Of a stretch of DNA of 64,000 bases, positions 1 to 10,393 are shown piece by piece; position 1 is the stretch's first letter; every line of letters begins with the position of its first letter. The notes beneath the pieces were generated by a model. That model was given only the letters and a program-made list of their open reading frames with translations. It made no database searches and was not told where the DNA came from. Source of the DNA: Larix kaempferi (Eukaryota; Streptophyta; Pinopsida; Pinales; Pinaceae). Made by a program: the position numbers and the translations under genes. The stretch is from positions 3,968,001-4,032,000 of the forward strand of contig BSBM01001024.1 in assembly GCA_027924585.1 (NCBI GenBank), in the 5' to 3' direction.

Positions 1-4
1 TGGC

Positions 5-245
5 AAGACACTCTTTTGAGGTTATGTGGTAGGGGTCACATGTAATAAGTCCTGGAGATCTGGACAGGATGAAAAAGGCCTCAGATGCTCTTTAGAGATC
101 TTGCTTGGAAAGACAATATTTTAAGGTTTTGTGACAGTCACATGTAAAAGATCCTGGGAGATCCGATAGGTTGAGCTGTGTGCTCGTAAAATGCTTGGGA
201 TGCTCTTTCGAGGTTTTGTTGGCGCATGTAATAAGTCCTGAGGAT
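5..245 (+). repeat. Three degenerate repeats in the copia-1 3' tail
   Basis: Three imperfect copies of a unit containing CTCTTTNGAGGTTNTG, a CACATGTAATAAG-like core and a TCCTGNGGAT-like end start near 5, 110 and 195. Spacing is uneven (about 105 and 85 bases). The tail is non-coding. Such repeats between the coding region and the polypurine tract could be regulatory or simply slippage products. Confidence 0.6.
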
Positions 246-476
246 TCCACAGTATGGCCAGTGATGAACACCTGCAGGTGGTGGGCCTACATCCAGTATG
301 AAAAAGGAATGGCTCTGTAGAAATTCCTATGATGAGTAGATCGGAGATTGATTGAGATAGCAGAAGCAGTGACGATGGCGATGATTCAATGACGATGATC
401 TAGTGATGATGATCCATAGAAGAAGACTTGTGCTAGCAGATCTGTGTCAAGAAATACCTTCCTAGTTAAGAGGGAG

Positions 477-1122
477 CGTTGATGTATATGTAACTTCGGA
501 ATGTATTTCATCTATGTATTTTATTATACTCCTATAGAGCTGTATTATTCCTCTATACGGAAGTGTTTGTATTCCTATAGAGATGTTATTATTCCTCTAT
601 ACGGAAGTGTCGTCATTTATATTGTAAGTGTCGTAACTTATACTTGATGGGTTATTAGAACACCTTGGTGGGGTCAGCCTTGTATAAGTCATGTGGGTCA
701 AAGGGTTACTAGACCACCCTATTGGGGGTCGGCCTTGTCAGCATTATGCTATGTGGTTAAGTTGAGGCCGACCTAGTAAAGGTTATTAGGCAAGTCAAGT
801 AATGTATAAATAGAGTGTGGGAGGCACTCTATTTGATCATTCACTTTATCACTCATACTCTCATTGGAGAATGGCGCACTTGTGGAGGAGGAGAATTTGT
901 TGTTAGGATAATACTATCTCTTATTCTTGGGTTGTAGCATTTCTCTATCTATCTCTGAGGAAGTTGCAGGGTTTTTCACCTTCTTGGTTTTCCCCGGTGA
1001 AACTCTGTGTCTCTTGTGTGCTTGTTTTATTGTGTCCGTGATTGATATGATGTAGATATGTTGTACATGTTATTCTCTCAGTTAAGATCCTAGATCAGAT
1101 TGTAAATTCTGAAAAACTAACA
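477..1122 (+). repeat. 3' LTR of copia-1
   Basis: The start follows the purine run at about 468-477; the first base of the expected TGTTGATG appears mutated to C. The end is CTAACA at 1117-1122. The LTR holds a clear TATA box (805-812) followed by a leader with TCACTT/ATCACTCAT motifs also seen in the copia-F LTR. Only this LTR is in view, so no divergence can be measured. Confidence 0.7.
805..812 (+). promoter_or_regulatory. TATA box of the copia-1 LTR
   Basis: TATAAATA sits in the middle of the LTR, about 320 bases before its end, the expected place for the U3/R boundary. Transcription from it would run rightward into element A, opposite to A's own genes. Confidence 0.6.
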
Positions 1123-1298
1123 ATCTCTGCAACAGTGCATCCTGCATATACACTAGGTATAATGGAACAACTATCATACAGGAACAAAAATAGGGAACAA
1201 TGGTTCTTGAAGGGAAAATAATGGATCTGAGTCAATACAATGGATAATGAATGCCAATAAATGTTGATGCTCACAAGGTGGAAAAATACATTGTAACA
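1123..1298 (-). repeat. Truncated 3' LTR of element A
   Basis: About 160 bases ending at 1298 (TAACA) match the right end of the LTR at 27157-28077; the match starts near 1133. The rest of this LTR is replaced at 1122/1123 by copia-1. The aligned part shows only a few substitutions. Confidence 0.82.
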
Positions 1299-1316
1299 TA
1301 TGCCCCCTAATGTGTG
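1299..1316 (-). other. Polypurine tract of element A
   Basis: The + strand reads TATGCCCCCTAATGTG immediately inside the LTR end, which on the - strand is a purine-rich TTAGGGGGCATA ending at the LTR. This is the expected plus-strand primer for second-strand synthesis and fixes the orientation of element A. Confidence 0.7.
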
Positions 1317-3260
1317 AGGTCAGAGAAGGTACTACGATGGCTTAAATACATTATAAATCTCAGAAGTAGAGTGATGGAGACACAACTGGAAGGAGTATCC
1401 CACTCCTCATAGTACAAAGATATCTCTGAATACATATCGGTACAATACAACAATCTGATACAATGGCCATGAATAGGCAGTACATAATAAAGATATGTCA
1501 TAGGTGATCATAGCCATGATCCATCTATAGTAAGAGACGGTCTCCTGCTGAAAAGGAAACAATTGGTGTAAACTGGAGGTACAAATTGCTGATGTATGAG
1601 AAGTGGCATCTCATAAGTACAATCACGATCATAGTAGCATACTGAATGCCACTAATTCCTAGGGTCTTCTACACAAATCATCTATGGCGCAAGTCCCATC
1701 AAGTGAAAAAAGGTCTTGAAGTTGAACCTGATGTGACATCATCTGATTACCGGTCAATGATGTATACCGTTAACTGACGCGAGATAACCCACCAATAATG
1801 AAAATGGGCATCAAAGCACAGAGTACAATCATCAAAGTGTGAATAGATGTGTTGAGTTCAAATACTAGGATGAATCCATCGATCAGGGGACATTGATGTA
1901 TTCCCAAAACTGTCGATTGCAAGATAACCTACCACTAATGACTACAAGCCTCAAGGTACTCAACCGGACTCTAAGTCTCAATTTAAGAATAAATGAGTTG
2001 AATTTAATGGAACGAAACTCACTGGAAGGAGGGAATTAATGCACCCCCCATCAACCAACACGAGGTAACAGCTACGCTGATAGATTTGGAATAAATCAGA
2101 CGAATAGAATGGACTGACTCGATAAGGATGGCCAACATGCAATAGTCAAGAGATCTGAGGAGTGGCCGACTCTGGTTTCAAGAATTCCTTTGAACAAGAG
2201 CATGAGTAGATGGATAGACTTAGGCATCATATAATCAAGTACTAAATGATAATAACACGGTGCAATGCAGGAGGCATCAACAAAGGGCTCCATAATGACC
2301 GGAAGCTTAACCAGTTAGTGGAGTAAAATATGAGAAATGAGTACAACTCCTAAGGTCCTACTATTGTCCCAACTCATAATGAATGGAGTGGAGTGAATGC
2401 TCCATTCAAAGGTGACACAACAACTTCCAATAACTAGTAAATATTTTCCCATCCGACTTTTTCAGTTTTTTTTTTGGTCTTTTTCATATTCTGAAAGATT
2501 GAAAAAGAATAGAATTGCTTATAGTACAACAGGTGAGGGACGAGTGTCAAATAGCGAGAAAAATAGTCCCAAGCAGTGGAACATACCTATGATCAATGCA
2601 AGGAAGCATGTGCAGGATGTGGACACTTGGGGGGGTGTTCCCTCAGGGTAAAGGGTCATCAAATTGAGAAAGGAAAATGAAAGATCTGCTTGGATCGACA
2701 AGGAAAGTGCTTAGGCACCTGGATAATAATTGAGTAAGCAGGTGCCGGCACAAGGCTCAAACGGTAAGCAGGATGATGCAATGCAATCACAACTTGATAA
2801 AAATGGGGGGGTCCTTATGGGAGATGGCCATCATAAGACAAAGTAGAGTATGAGTATTTATCACAAAGTCATGGCGTAACTACAAAGGACTCCCAATCCT
2901 AAGGAGAGACAACAACATGGGTGCCAAAAGACATAAAAAGGCTCTAACTAGGGCACCTATGGTCAGACAAGCCCTACCGCCAAATAACGACACTTCTATA
3001 ATAGTGTGAAGGCTCCGTGTCAGTTAAAAAGTGGGGTCGGACCTAGGGTCAATGAAAAATGGTCAAAGGCCAAATGCAAAATGCATGCGAAAATGACATC
3101 TAACCTATATGATGGGTGTGAAATATACTTTCCATAGGTGCGAAAGAGTCAAAAAATCAACTCTCATCGAAAAAATCTGTTCAAAATGGTACTCCAAGAT
3201 GACATATTAGTCCAAAAATAGCTCAAAACCGAAAAAACTATAGGAAAGTGGGTTTGAAAA
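1317..3260. other. Non-coding 3' region of element A
   Basis: About 1.9 kb with no convincing ORF on either strand. A loosely repeated block containing ATAACCNACCANTAATGA-like sequence occurs near 1775 and 1925. This is the long 3' untranslated region that Tat-type elements carry between their coding part and the 3' LTR. Confidence 0.5.
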
Positions 3261-3262
3261 AT

Positions 3263-3270
3263 TATAAATA
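3263..3270 (+). promoter_or_regulatory. Possible TATA box for the antisense gene in element A
   Basis: TATAAATA lies about 400 bases upstream of the first methionine of the + strand mobile-domain pseudogene. Nothing else in the sequence proves promoter activity, but distance and strand fit. Confidence 0.35.
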
Positions 3271-3670
3271 GTAAAAAGAAATTACTATTACCATTTCATT
3301 TTCACATTTCACCCAAATAGTGGTTTTTGGTTAATTTTCACCTCGATTTTCAGTTGTTGATTCTGGGAGCTATGGGCATCAGATCCACGAGCTGTCAAGA
3401 GTAGGTTGGTAGTTTCATCCTCCTCTTCCAATTCATAGCTTTTATTTCAAATTTTAGTGGTCAAATTTTTATATTTTCCAAGCCCTACATCTTCTCGGCG
3501 TTGTACATGATCTACAACTTTGCGGGTTGTGGGTAGGGCATCTTGGACGCGGTCAACGCATGCGTTGAATCCGTACAGACACGACTGTGATAATTTTTGA
3601 CCGCGTACAGGGTTGTGAGGATGGTTTTTTAATGGATGAATGCTAAAAAATGTTTGGTTTTTCCTCTAGG

Positions 3671-4930
3671 ATGGTCCTAGAGTGGAGAGAGAGAGAACAT
3701 GATGTTGTTGATGAACAAGTACGCCAATATCTACCCGCCCAACAAGCGTTACAAGCATGTGGTCTCTACAAGTTTTGGATCACTGGGGGTTTAAGGGCCC
3801 AAAACTAGTTTCTTTGCATGCTAGTTGATTACTAGGATGCAGATGTGCAACATTTTGACCTGGATGGTCAACCACTTCCACTGGAGGTGGAGGATATCTA
3901 TTTTATCACAGGGTTGTCCCGCCGAAGGGATGTAGCTAGCCTCAGGTCCCGTAATGTAGGTGGTGGGATCACCATTACTGACTACATATATCAGTATTTC
4001 CTTCCTGGTACCTAAAAGGTGGGGATTCAGATTCCCATTGAGGCCATTGCCATCCTGAGCATGAAGATAATAGTGCTTACGCTAGGGAGAATATCAGGTT
4101 CAACTTCTCTACATCAGGATTCTAGTCCATTGGTATTCTACGCGACAGAGTTTATCAGACCTACAGTGTACGACTGGTGCACAACGTTACTGGATACTAT
4201 GAATACCCAGTTAACAAAGTGAAAGCTTGACGGGCCAAAAACTTCGGTTTTGGCAGCATACTCTATAGTTTCTTCTTTGAGAGAGTTCTGATCTTAAGTT
4301 CGAGGGTTGAAGTCCCTCCGCACAACCTTTGGGATCCATCCCAAAATCGGTGGGATGAAGTATTGATGCGATAGGAGGGTGGCTGACAGGCCTCCCCATA
4401 TTTTGAGGAGTTCTTCCACTGGTGGGCATGGTAGGTCATCGCCATCGATGACTACCCATATGAGGGAATAGACTACTGGGGTGACCGCGACATGTCGCTC
4501 CCTCCAGGGGCCGCATTTAGAGATATTGGTATGTTACTCTTTTTGGAATATTTAATTTTTTTGTATTTTTTATTATAAGTGAATGCAAAAATGTTTTTGG
4601 TGTGGTATCACGCAGTATTAATAAATGACTATTTGCTCGCAGATGCTGGTCCGCGAAGACCATAGGGATTCTCGCGACATTGTCATCGAGGCAGGGTTGG
4701 AGAGGTGGTTGGCGCTGTAGTAGAGCACACGCTAGAGATAATACGAGTCAACCTGACCCGCATGACTACCATATTACTGGTCATCAAGGTAGAGCATCTC
4801 CCAGAGACAATGCAACGACATGTTGTAGGAGTACCGAGTACCTAGGTACGATTACTGCGACGCATAGCCAATGCAGTGCATTACTATGTTTAGACACATC
4901 CTGTCGAGGAAGCAAGGCCTCCCCATAGGG
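3671..4930 (+). pseudogene. Antisense plant-mobile-domain (PMD)-like gene in element A
   Basis: On the strand opposite to the gag-pol of element A, a broken reading frame resembles the plant mobile domain (aminotransferase-like/PMD family). It starts at ATG 3671 and reads on to LDGQPLPLEVEDIYFITGLS, the family's characteristic block, then GGGITITDYIYQYFLPGT and IQIPIEAIAILSM. At least three stops and a frame change interrupt it. A GT...AG interval at 4529-4642 looks like a short intron, after which the frame resumes with a segment reading RDIVIEAGLERWLAL. The function of PMD proteins inside retrotransposons is unknown. Some Tat-lineage elements are known to carry antisense extra ORFs between pol and the 3' LTR, and this fits that position. 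The family call rests on motif recognition only. Confidence 0.6.
4529..4642 (+). other. Probable intron in the antisense PMD-like gene
   Basis: A donor GTATGTT at 4529 and an acceptor TTTGCTCGCAG ending at 4642 bound a T-rich 114-base segment that has no coding look, between two stretches that do. An intron here would mean the antisense gene is transcribed from the + strand by its own promoter rather than from the LTR. Confidence 0.45.
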
Positions 4931-5112
4931 CTTAGATTCCACGCAGTCCTATATTTTTGTATCGGCTATGTATATTTTTGAGAGCTATGGGATCCAGTTT
5001 TGTACTGTGACACCACATTTTTGACATATTATTTATGAAAAACTATGATTCTCTGGTTCTACTGTATGTGTATGTACAAATGTGTGAATGAATTTTTATT
5101 TGTATGCTTCTT

Positions 5113-5550
5113 TTATTGACGTGACAAATGCCAATATAGGTCATAATTAGCATATGCATCAGGTACATGATTAAAACTTCTCAGAACGTGAATGTATGTA
5201 ATGAAAACAAAATGACGCTCCAAGAGTCTAACCCTTAAGAACCTCCGTACTAATGTAGGATCCCTTACACGATTTTGGCCATTCAATTGAGACACAACCA
5301 GTTGTGAATGCAGGCGGACTTCTAAAGAATGGATACCATGCAAAATGGCATCACAAAGTAGCTCAACAACGACACTGTACTCAGCCACATTTTTGGATGT
5401 AGGACTGAGACAAGCACCTCCCGAAGACACAATTGATGGTCAGGTGAATAAATAACCCACGCAAAAAAAAGTGAGTCTGCGTATGACGGCTAGCACCATC
5501 TGTGAATCCCAAGAAAACTGGAGATTTCGCTGACATCTGTCAACCAAATG
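5113..5550 (-). pseudogene. Additional plant-type RNase H (aRNH) of element A
   Basis: A - strand reading frame (105 aa from 5430, with further homology upstream in another frame) matches the RVT_3/plant-type RNase H fold. It has an FTDGA block near 5500 for the first aspartate, NVAEY for the glutamate, a RLHSQLVVSQLNG block and a final VPDAYAN. In an intact enzyme the third acidic residue is in RLDSQLV; here it is H, so the active site is broken. The domain lies downstream of the integrase. In Tat elements an additional RNase H is a known acquisition, found before the integrase in Ogre/Retand types and, as I recall, after it in other Tat families of non-flowering plants. It would degrade the RNA strand of RNA/DNA hybrids in reverse transcription. 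Confidence 0.72.
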
Positions 5551-5645
5551 AAAGTGAATGAGTAGACCCGAACAATCAAAAGAAATCTAAACTATGTATA
5601 GAAACAACTATACAATAGCATACAAAGGTATCAGCTCGAGCTAGA

Positions 5646-6840
5646 AGCTCAAGCATAATACCGCTTGAGGTAGAGCCCATTTCTAGGCTCCTTCAAGGTG
5701 TTCCCATCATATTCTTCCAACTCATAAGCTCCTTTCTCAAGGACATGCCTTAATATGTAAGGACCGTGCCACATGGGGTTAAACTTTCCTTCCCTGAGGG
5801 GTTCCTTAGCTTGATCATACAAGAGGACCAAGTCACCTTTAGCATATTTCCAGGGATGGACAGACCTATCATACTGGACCTTAACACGACGTTTGTTGGC
5901 ATCTATAGCCACGGCAGCATCTCGACACTACTCGTCAAGCTACTCAAGGTGGATCAAACATTGCTCAGCATCTAAGGTGTCAGACAAGAGCTCTATGTCT
6001 AGTTTTAATGAAGGGATTTCGCATTCAATCGGCAAGATAGACTCCACACCATGTACTAGCTGAAATGGTGAGAAACTGGTGGCAGTCTGAATTGCGGTTT
6101 GATATGCCTACAAAGCAGGATATAAAATGATATGTAAGTTGCTCTTGCTTTGCTGGCTGGTTCATTGGAGAATGGTCTTTAAGGACTTATTTACTGCCTT
6201 GACCTGACCATTCACTTGGGGGTAGTAGGAAGATGAATGATCTTGATGAAACCCAAGCTTGAGTGAAAAATCCGCCACCATTTTGTTTTGGAAGCGACTG
6301 CCATGGTCAGTGACAATCTCTTTCGGTATACCGAATCAAGCGATAATATGATTGAATACGAAGTGGGTTGTAGTAGCACCGTTGTCTTTTACGGTCGGTA
6401 TGGCCTCAGCCCATTTGGAAAAGTATTCCATGGCCACAATGGTATGGTGATGCCCCCCAACCGAAACCGGTTTGCAATCAATGAAATCCACCCCCTACTT
6501 GGTGAAGGGACTGACGGTGACGATCGGATGAAAGGGAGAAGGATGCGAGTGTACATTTCGAGAAAACACCTGGCAAGGGTGACATCTCTTCACAACGTTC
6601 ATACAATATTTGAAGATCGAAGGCCAGAAGTAATCTTCTTGCATGATACGTTGGGTTGTCGCAAGCCCAGATAAGTGACCACCACACACCCCACCATGGT
6701 AGTCATTAAGTACAAGCTCCGATTCTTCATGAGTTAAGCAACGATGAAGGATGGAGTCTTTTCCCTGATGATACAAAGTGTCACCGACGATGACATAGTC
6801 TTTAGCGTGATGTCTCACACGCCGTCATTCACCTCGCAAA
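5646..6840 (-). pseudogene. Integrase of element A, with broken catalytic triad
   Basis: Reading leftward, the zinc-binding HHCC region comes first (6495-6818: HGGVCGGH, YFWP, CHPCQ). The catalytic core at about 6180-6490 follows, with GGHHHTIVAMEYFSKWAEA, FGIPKEIVTDHG and YYPQVNGQVKAVNK. The C-terminal module is at 5649-5912, with a WHGPYILRHV block and the end NGLYLKRYYA. The catalytic glutamate expected in NGQVEAVNK is a lysine (codon on the - strand at 6198-6200), and an in-frame TGA interrupts the core just before FGIPKE. The C-terminal module is 87 aa and otherwise open. The enzyme would have joined element DNA to the chromosome; this copy cannot. Confidence 0.85.
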
Positions 6841-7006
6841 TAATGCAAAGGGAACTTTAGAGTTTGTAGATATACGATGATATCCCCATACCAAGGGTCC
6901 ACCAACGAGATAAGAAATAAATGTTAATCCACAAAAGAGTCTTCATGGAAGATGCCCTCATCAAGTCGCAAGAAGTCCAACATGAGCTCAGCGAAAACCA
7001 AATACT

Positions 7007-7560
7007 TCACCGATTTCGCCGAAGCAAAATCAAGTTCGAATTCCTGAGAATAACAATCCATTTATTATACTCCCCCCCAATTAGACATCGTGAAAGCACG
7101 AACTGAAATGGATTGACGTAATCTATGAGAGTGGTTTTCCTAAGCATAATGTAATGCCGTAAACGTTGGACTGCATGAACAGTCTCAAGTGCCAATTTCT
7201 CCATGTGAGAATATCTCAGCTCAGTATCTACTAAATTTCGACTAAGGTAATAAACAATATTCTCTTGGCGCACATCATCCACCTGAACTAAGACCATACC
7301 AATCGTCTCTTGAGACACGGCCACATAAAGTAAAAAATATCTAGCAAACTCGGGTGGACTAAGCAGAGGGGCTGATACCAAAGCTTTCTTCAAAGCGTCA
7401 AAATACTGTTGGGCTCGCTCATCCCATATAAACAGAGTGTCCTTCTTCAAAAGTTGCGTGAAACCTTTGGTAATATTGGCATAATTCATGATAAAGCGTC
7501 GTAAGAAAGTGGCTCTCCCTTAGAGGATCTGAAGCTGAATTAAGTTACGTGGGGGAGGAA
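7007..7560 (-). pseudogene. RNase H of element A (gypsy type)
   Basis: A 160-aa frame (7007-7489) contains the connection region (FIWDERAQQYFDALK, SAPLLSPPEFARYFLLYVA) and then IVYYLSRNLVDTELRYSHME, the usual segment around the catalytic glutamate (KLALETVHAVQRLRHY). It follows the reverse transcriptase frame after a short gap. The region between 6840 and 7007 is the decayed link to the integrase. The domain removes template RNA during reverse transcription. Confidence 0.8.
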
Positions 7561-7561
7561 A

Positions 7562-8443
7562 CTAAAGTATTTCCTCAACCTTAAGAGGATCGACTCTTAT
7601 ACCCTCTTTGGAAAATAAGAACCCTAAAATGAGGCCCGTTTTCATGACAAAAATGCACTTGTTGGGGTTCAACCGAATCTTGTAACATCGACATCTTTCG
7701 AAAATGAGGTGGAGGTGCTTGGGGTGGTCCACTCTCTTACGAGAATGGCCAACAAGATCATCCAAATAAGCCTCCACTATGCGCTTAAGGTCGTGAAAAG
7801 CATATGTCATGGCACACTAAAACGTAGCCCCGACATTTTTAAGCCGAAGGGAATCTTTCAGGTATGCAAATGTACCCCAAGGGCATATAAAAGCAATTTT
7901 ATGTTGATCCTCGAGCTTAATCTGGATCTAATTATACCCTGAGAAACCATCCATAAACGAAAAAACCTCGTTTCCTGCAAATGCATCCAAGATTTGATCT
8001 ATGAATGGAGTGGGAAATTTATCGTTCGGACATGAGTGGTTCAGATCTCTAAAGTCTGTAGATACACAGATGGTTCCCTGCTTCTTATCCACAGGAATGG
8101 GATTTGACACCCATTCGGTAAGGGGAACTGGGTAGATGAAACAAGCTTTGAGTAGTTTCTCCACCTCTGCCTTAATCTCGGGTGCCTTCCTAGGATTCAA
8201 AGCACAAAGACGTTGTCGAACCAGCTTAACATTAGGATATGTCTTAATCTCATGTTACACAATGCTAGGGTCTATTCCTGGCATCTCCTCATATGACCAA
8301 GTGAAAAAATCCTGAAACTCCTTGAACAACTTAGTGTATATGTGGCTCTCATTGAGAGAACAATTAGCACTGATAAAAACGTTTTCAACCTTTTCGGGTG
8401 TGCGATAAATGTTGATCGGTATGGTTGGGGAGATATTAGCCAT
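7562..8443 (-). pseudogene. Reverse transcriptase of element A
   Basis: Three frames carry the enzyme in order. 8255-8443 has the entry block FTWSYEEMPGIDPSIV. 7928-8200 has NPRKAPEIKAEVEKLL, then TDFRDLNHSCPNDKFPTPFI and the motif-A region SFMDGFSGYN. 7562-7810 has YLDDLVGHS, the catalytic Asp-Asp box, and then NPNKCIFVMKTGLILGFL. Frameshifts separate the pieces near 7820-7930 and 8200-8255. The SYEEMPGIDPSIV to NPRKAPEIK layout is typical of Tat-lineage elements. Confidence 0.85.
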
Positions 8444-8449
8444 ATTCCC

Positions 8450-8791
8450 CTACGCGTAAATCCCATGTGAATCCCAAGGAGCCACAGGGTGACCAACCTT
8501 CTCGGCAAGAGTCGATCGAAACTCTTCCTGCTCGATAATGTCAAGGTTGGGAAGAAAATAAGAGCTATGATGAAAATATTCCCAAGGCCTCTCGCTACCA
8601 CACATGACCTCAATGATAGCTTCATCCGAAGGAAAAGTACCATCAAGACAATCATGCGAGCAAGATGAGTCGGCTTCCCATGTGGGAAGCATAACGGGAT
8701 CTTCCTCTTTTGTCTGTGAGGAGAAGAGATCCGGCTCTGCAGAGGCTTGTTGAATATCACGATATGCAAGCTTGGTTGTAGATACTGGCAT
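8450..8791 (-). pseudogene. Protease-RT linker of element A, left part
   Basis: A 118-aa frame (from 8806, its first codons already in the copia-2 LTR) reads LAYRDIQQASAEPDLFSSQ, then EEDPVMLPTWEADSSCSHDC and GSERPWEYFHH before running on toward the reverse transcriptase. The first 75 residues also occur right of copia-2, because 222 bases of this linker are present on both sides of that insertion. Confidence 0.75.
8570..8791. repeat. 222-bp flank duplication, left copy
   Basis: These bases of element A are repeated at 12421-12642 with about 11 substitutions. The copy ends exactly where the copia-2 LTR starts (8792). See the right copy and the finding on this structure. Confidence 0.9.
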
Positions 8792-9591
8792 TGTGAAATT
8801 TCCCACATAAGATCCAAAGAGATGATGTAAACCTCACATGAAAGAATTTAGGAATAATAGAAGAAGAGACAAGCAATAGAACTTAGATCCAAAGAAACTC
8901 TGATTGAGGCAGAATAATTACACATGTTACTATTAACAAAATAAAGAACTGGTAAATATACAATGTTGAGTATGAGGATTCGAATTCACTAGGTTGAATT
9001 CAAATTGGCCTTCATGCACAGATCCATAATCAGTGGAGAGTCATCAATGCCTAACTAGGAGTCCACCTTCTCATCAGTGAAGTCATCAATGCACAAGTAA
9101 TGGTCAACCGGGAGTCAAACTGAGTCTAACTGAATGTGGTTGGTGTAACTGGCACATGGAAGCACTAATATAGTGAAGGAGGCTTAGTGGAGGGCGCCAT
9201 AGGAGTTAACTGGAGTCATAATGGTCAATATAGTCTCACTGTAGTCTCACTGGAGGTCCAATAGAGTGATAAACTCAGTAAAGAGTCAGTTAATACTTAA
9301 ATCAAGGAAATAACTAAAGATAACTCAATATAACTGAATATAACTGGACTGGTAGGTGAAGAAGGCGCCCTTGTCATGCAGTGGATCAAAGGAGGGTGCA
9401 TTAGTCACTGGGAGGGATAGAAATGATTTGAAAGTAGCTCCGGGGGCTAGTTTGTTGAGGACTAGGTGTTGGGACTGATGACCTAGAATGCATGCAAAAT
9501 GCATGCAAACCCTAATTTTGCATGCATGACTGAAAATCAAAATGACTGGAAAGCTAGTAGGACTAGGATGGAGTATAGGAATATCCTAACA
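8792..9591 (-). repeat. 3' LTR of copia-2
   Basis: It starts TGTGAAATTTCCC at 8792 and ends TCCTAACA at 9591 (+ strand). It is a close copy of 11618-12421. Near 9236-9259 it has a duplicated 12-base segment (TCTCACTGTAG-like) absent from the other LTR. Confidence 0.9.
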
Positions 9592-9602
9592 CCCCCCCTT
9601 AA
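9592..9602 (-). other. Polypurine tract of copia-2
   Basis: CCCCCCCTTAA on the + strand, directly inside the LTR end, is a purine run on the - strand. It sets the orientation together with the primer-binding site at the other end. Confidence 0.75.
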
Positions 9603-9757
9603 TCCATCCTGGGCCCTGGTAACTAGGACCAAAGGTCACCCATACAATAAATGAAATGATAATAAAATACATAATTGTCCATAAACTAAGGAAATGGGGA
9701 AAACCTCATGGGAAAAATACCCCCCCTCAAAAGAACAATAAATAACTCAAAGAACCA

Positions 9758-10393
9758 TCATGCAGAAAAGAAAGAAGTTTTCATCAGTGAAAACTTTTGA
9801 AAAAGACTTGGCAAGTTGATCCCATGTAGGAAGGTCTCCCACTGTGTGGAGGATGAGGCAAGTCTTTTAGGAATTTTTTCTGTATCTAGAGCGAATGGAA
9901 CATGAGTAGTCTTCCCAAAAGATTGAAGAGAGAACCCCATCATCATGATACATATCTCATGGAGAGATGGATGGCATAATGCAAGGTTAGCATGATGTTG
10001 AAGTCTAGTAGTTTTGCAAGCAAATAAATCATCAACTGTGTTATCAGTAGTAGCAAGGACTGTGTGAGAACATATTTCTCTTAAATCTGGACTGAGAATA
10101 GGTGTTGGTTCTGAATCTTCTTGAACCATGATCTCAACATCAAAATCTTGATCTTCTTCTTCACTAGAATAGGAGTCACTGGAAGAGGAGTCACTGTGAT
10201 ATTCATCAAAATCTGAAGGAATAGTTGGAGAGAAAGGCATGAAGTGTGAGAACTCATATGCCTTTGAGGCATGATTAGCAATCCCATTCGCTATAACCTT
10301 TCCAATGGAGATTTTTGTAATCTCTACTGTGTTTGGACCAAAAATTACTTGTTTTGGATATCCTGTATGAGTCATTTGATATACTGAAAACAA
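9758..10393 (-). pseudogene. Pre-integrase segment plus acidic ORF of copia-2
   Basis: A 211-aa open frame begins FSVYQMTHTGY, the region that follows the protease in copia elements (gag pre-integrase). Where the integrase HHCC and core should come, it instead continues into a Ser/Asp/Glu-rich stretch (SDSSSSDSYSSEEEDQDFD) and a segment I do not recognise that ends LMKTSFFSA. It is in a different frame from the protease ORF and overlaps it by 22 bases, so a frameshift separates them. The acidic part may be decay or a new sequence retained by this family. I assign it no function. Confidence 0.55.

Larger units (their letters stand above)
1..1122 (+). mobile_element. Ty1/copia element, 3' end only (copia-1)
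   Basis: This is the downstream end of a + strand copia element that enters from the left of the window. It consists of a non-coding 3' tail (1-476), a short polypurine tract (AAGAGGGAGC, about 468-477) and a 3' LTR. The LTR abuts a truncated LTR of gypsy element A at 1123, so copia-1 probably inserted into that LTR and the rest of both lies outside the window. The LTR resembles that of copia-F at the right edge (same promoter layout and the same kind of leader), so the two are probably related families. No part of its gag-pol is inside the window. Confidence 0.75.

Noticed and set aside
4211-4445. Minus-strand ORFs of 60-72 codons
   Set aside because: They are shadows of the antisense mobile-domain pseudogene.
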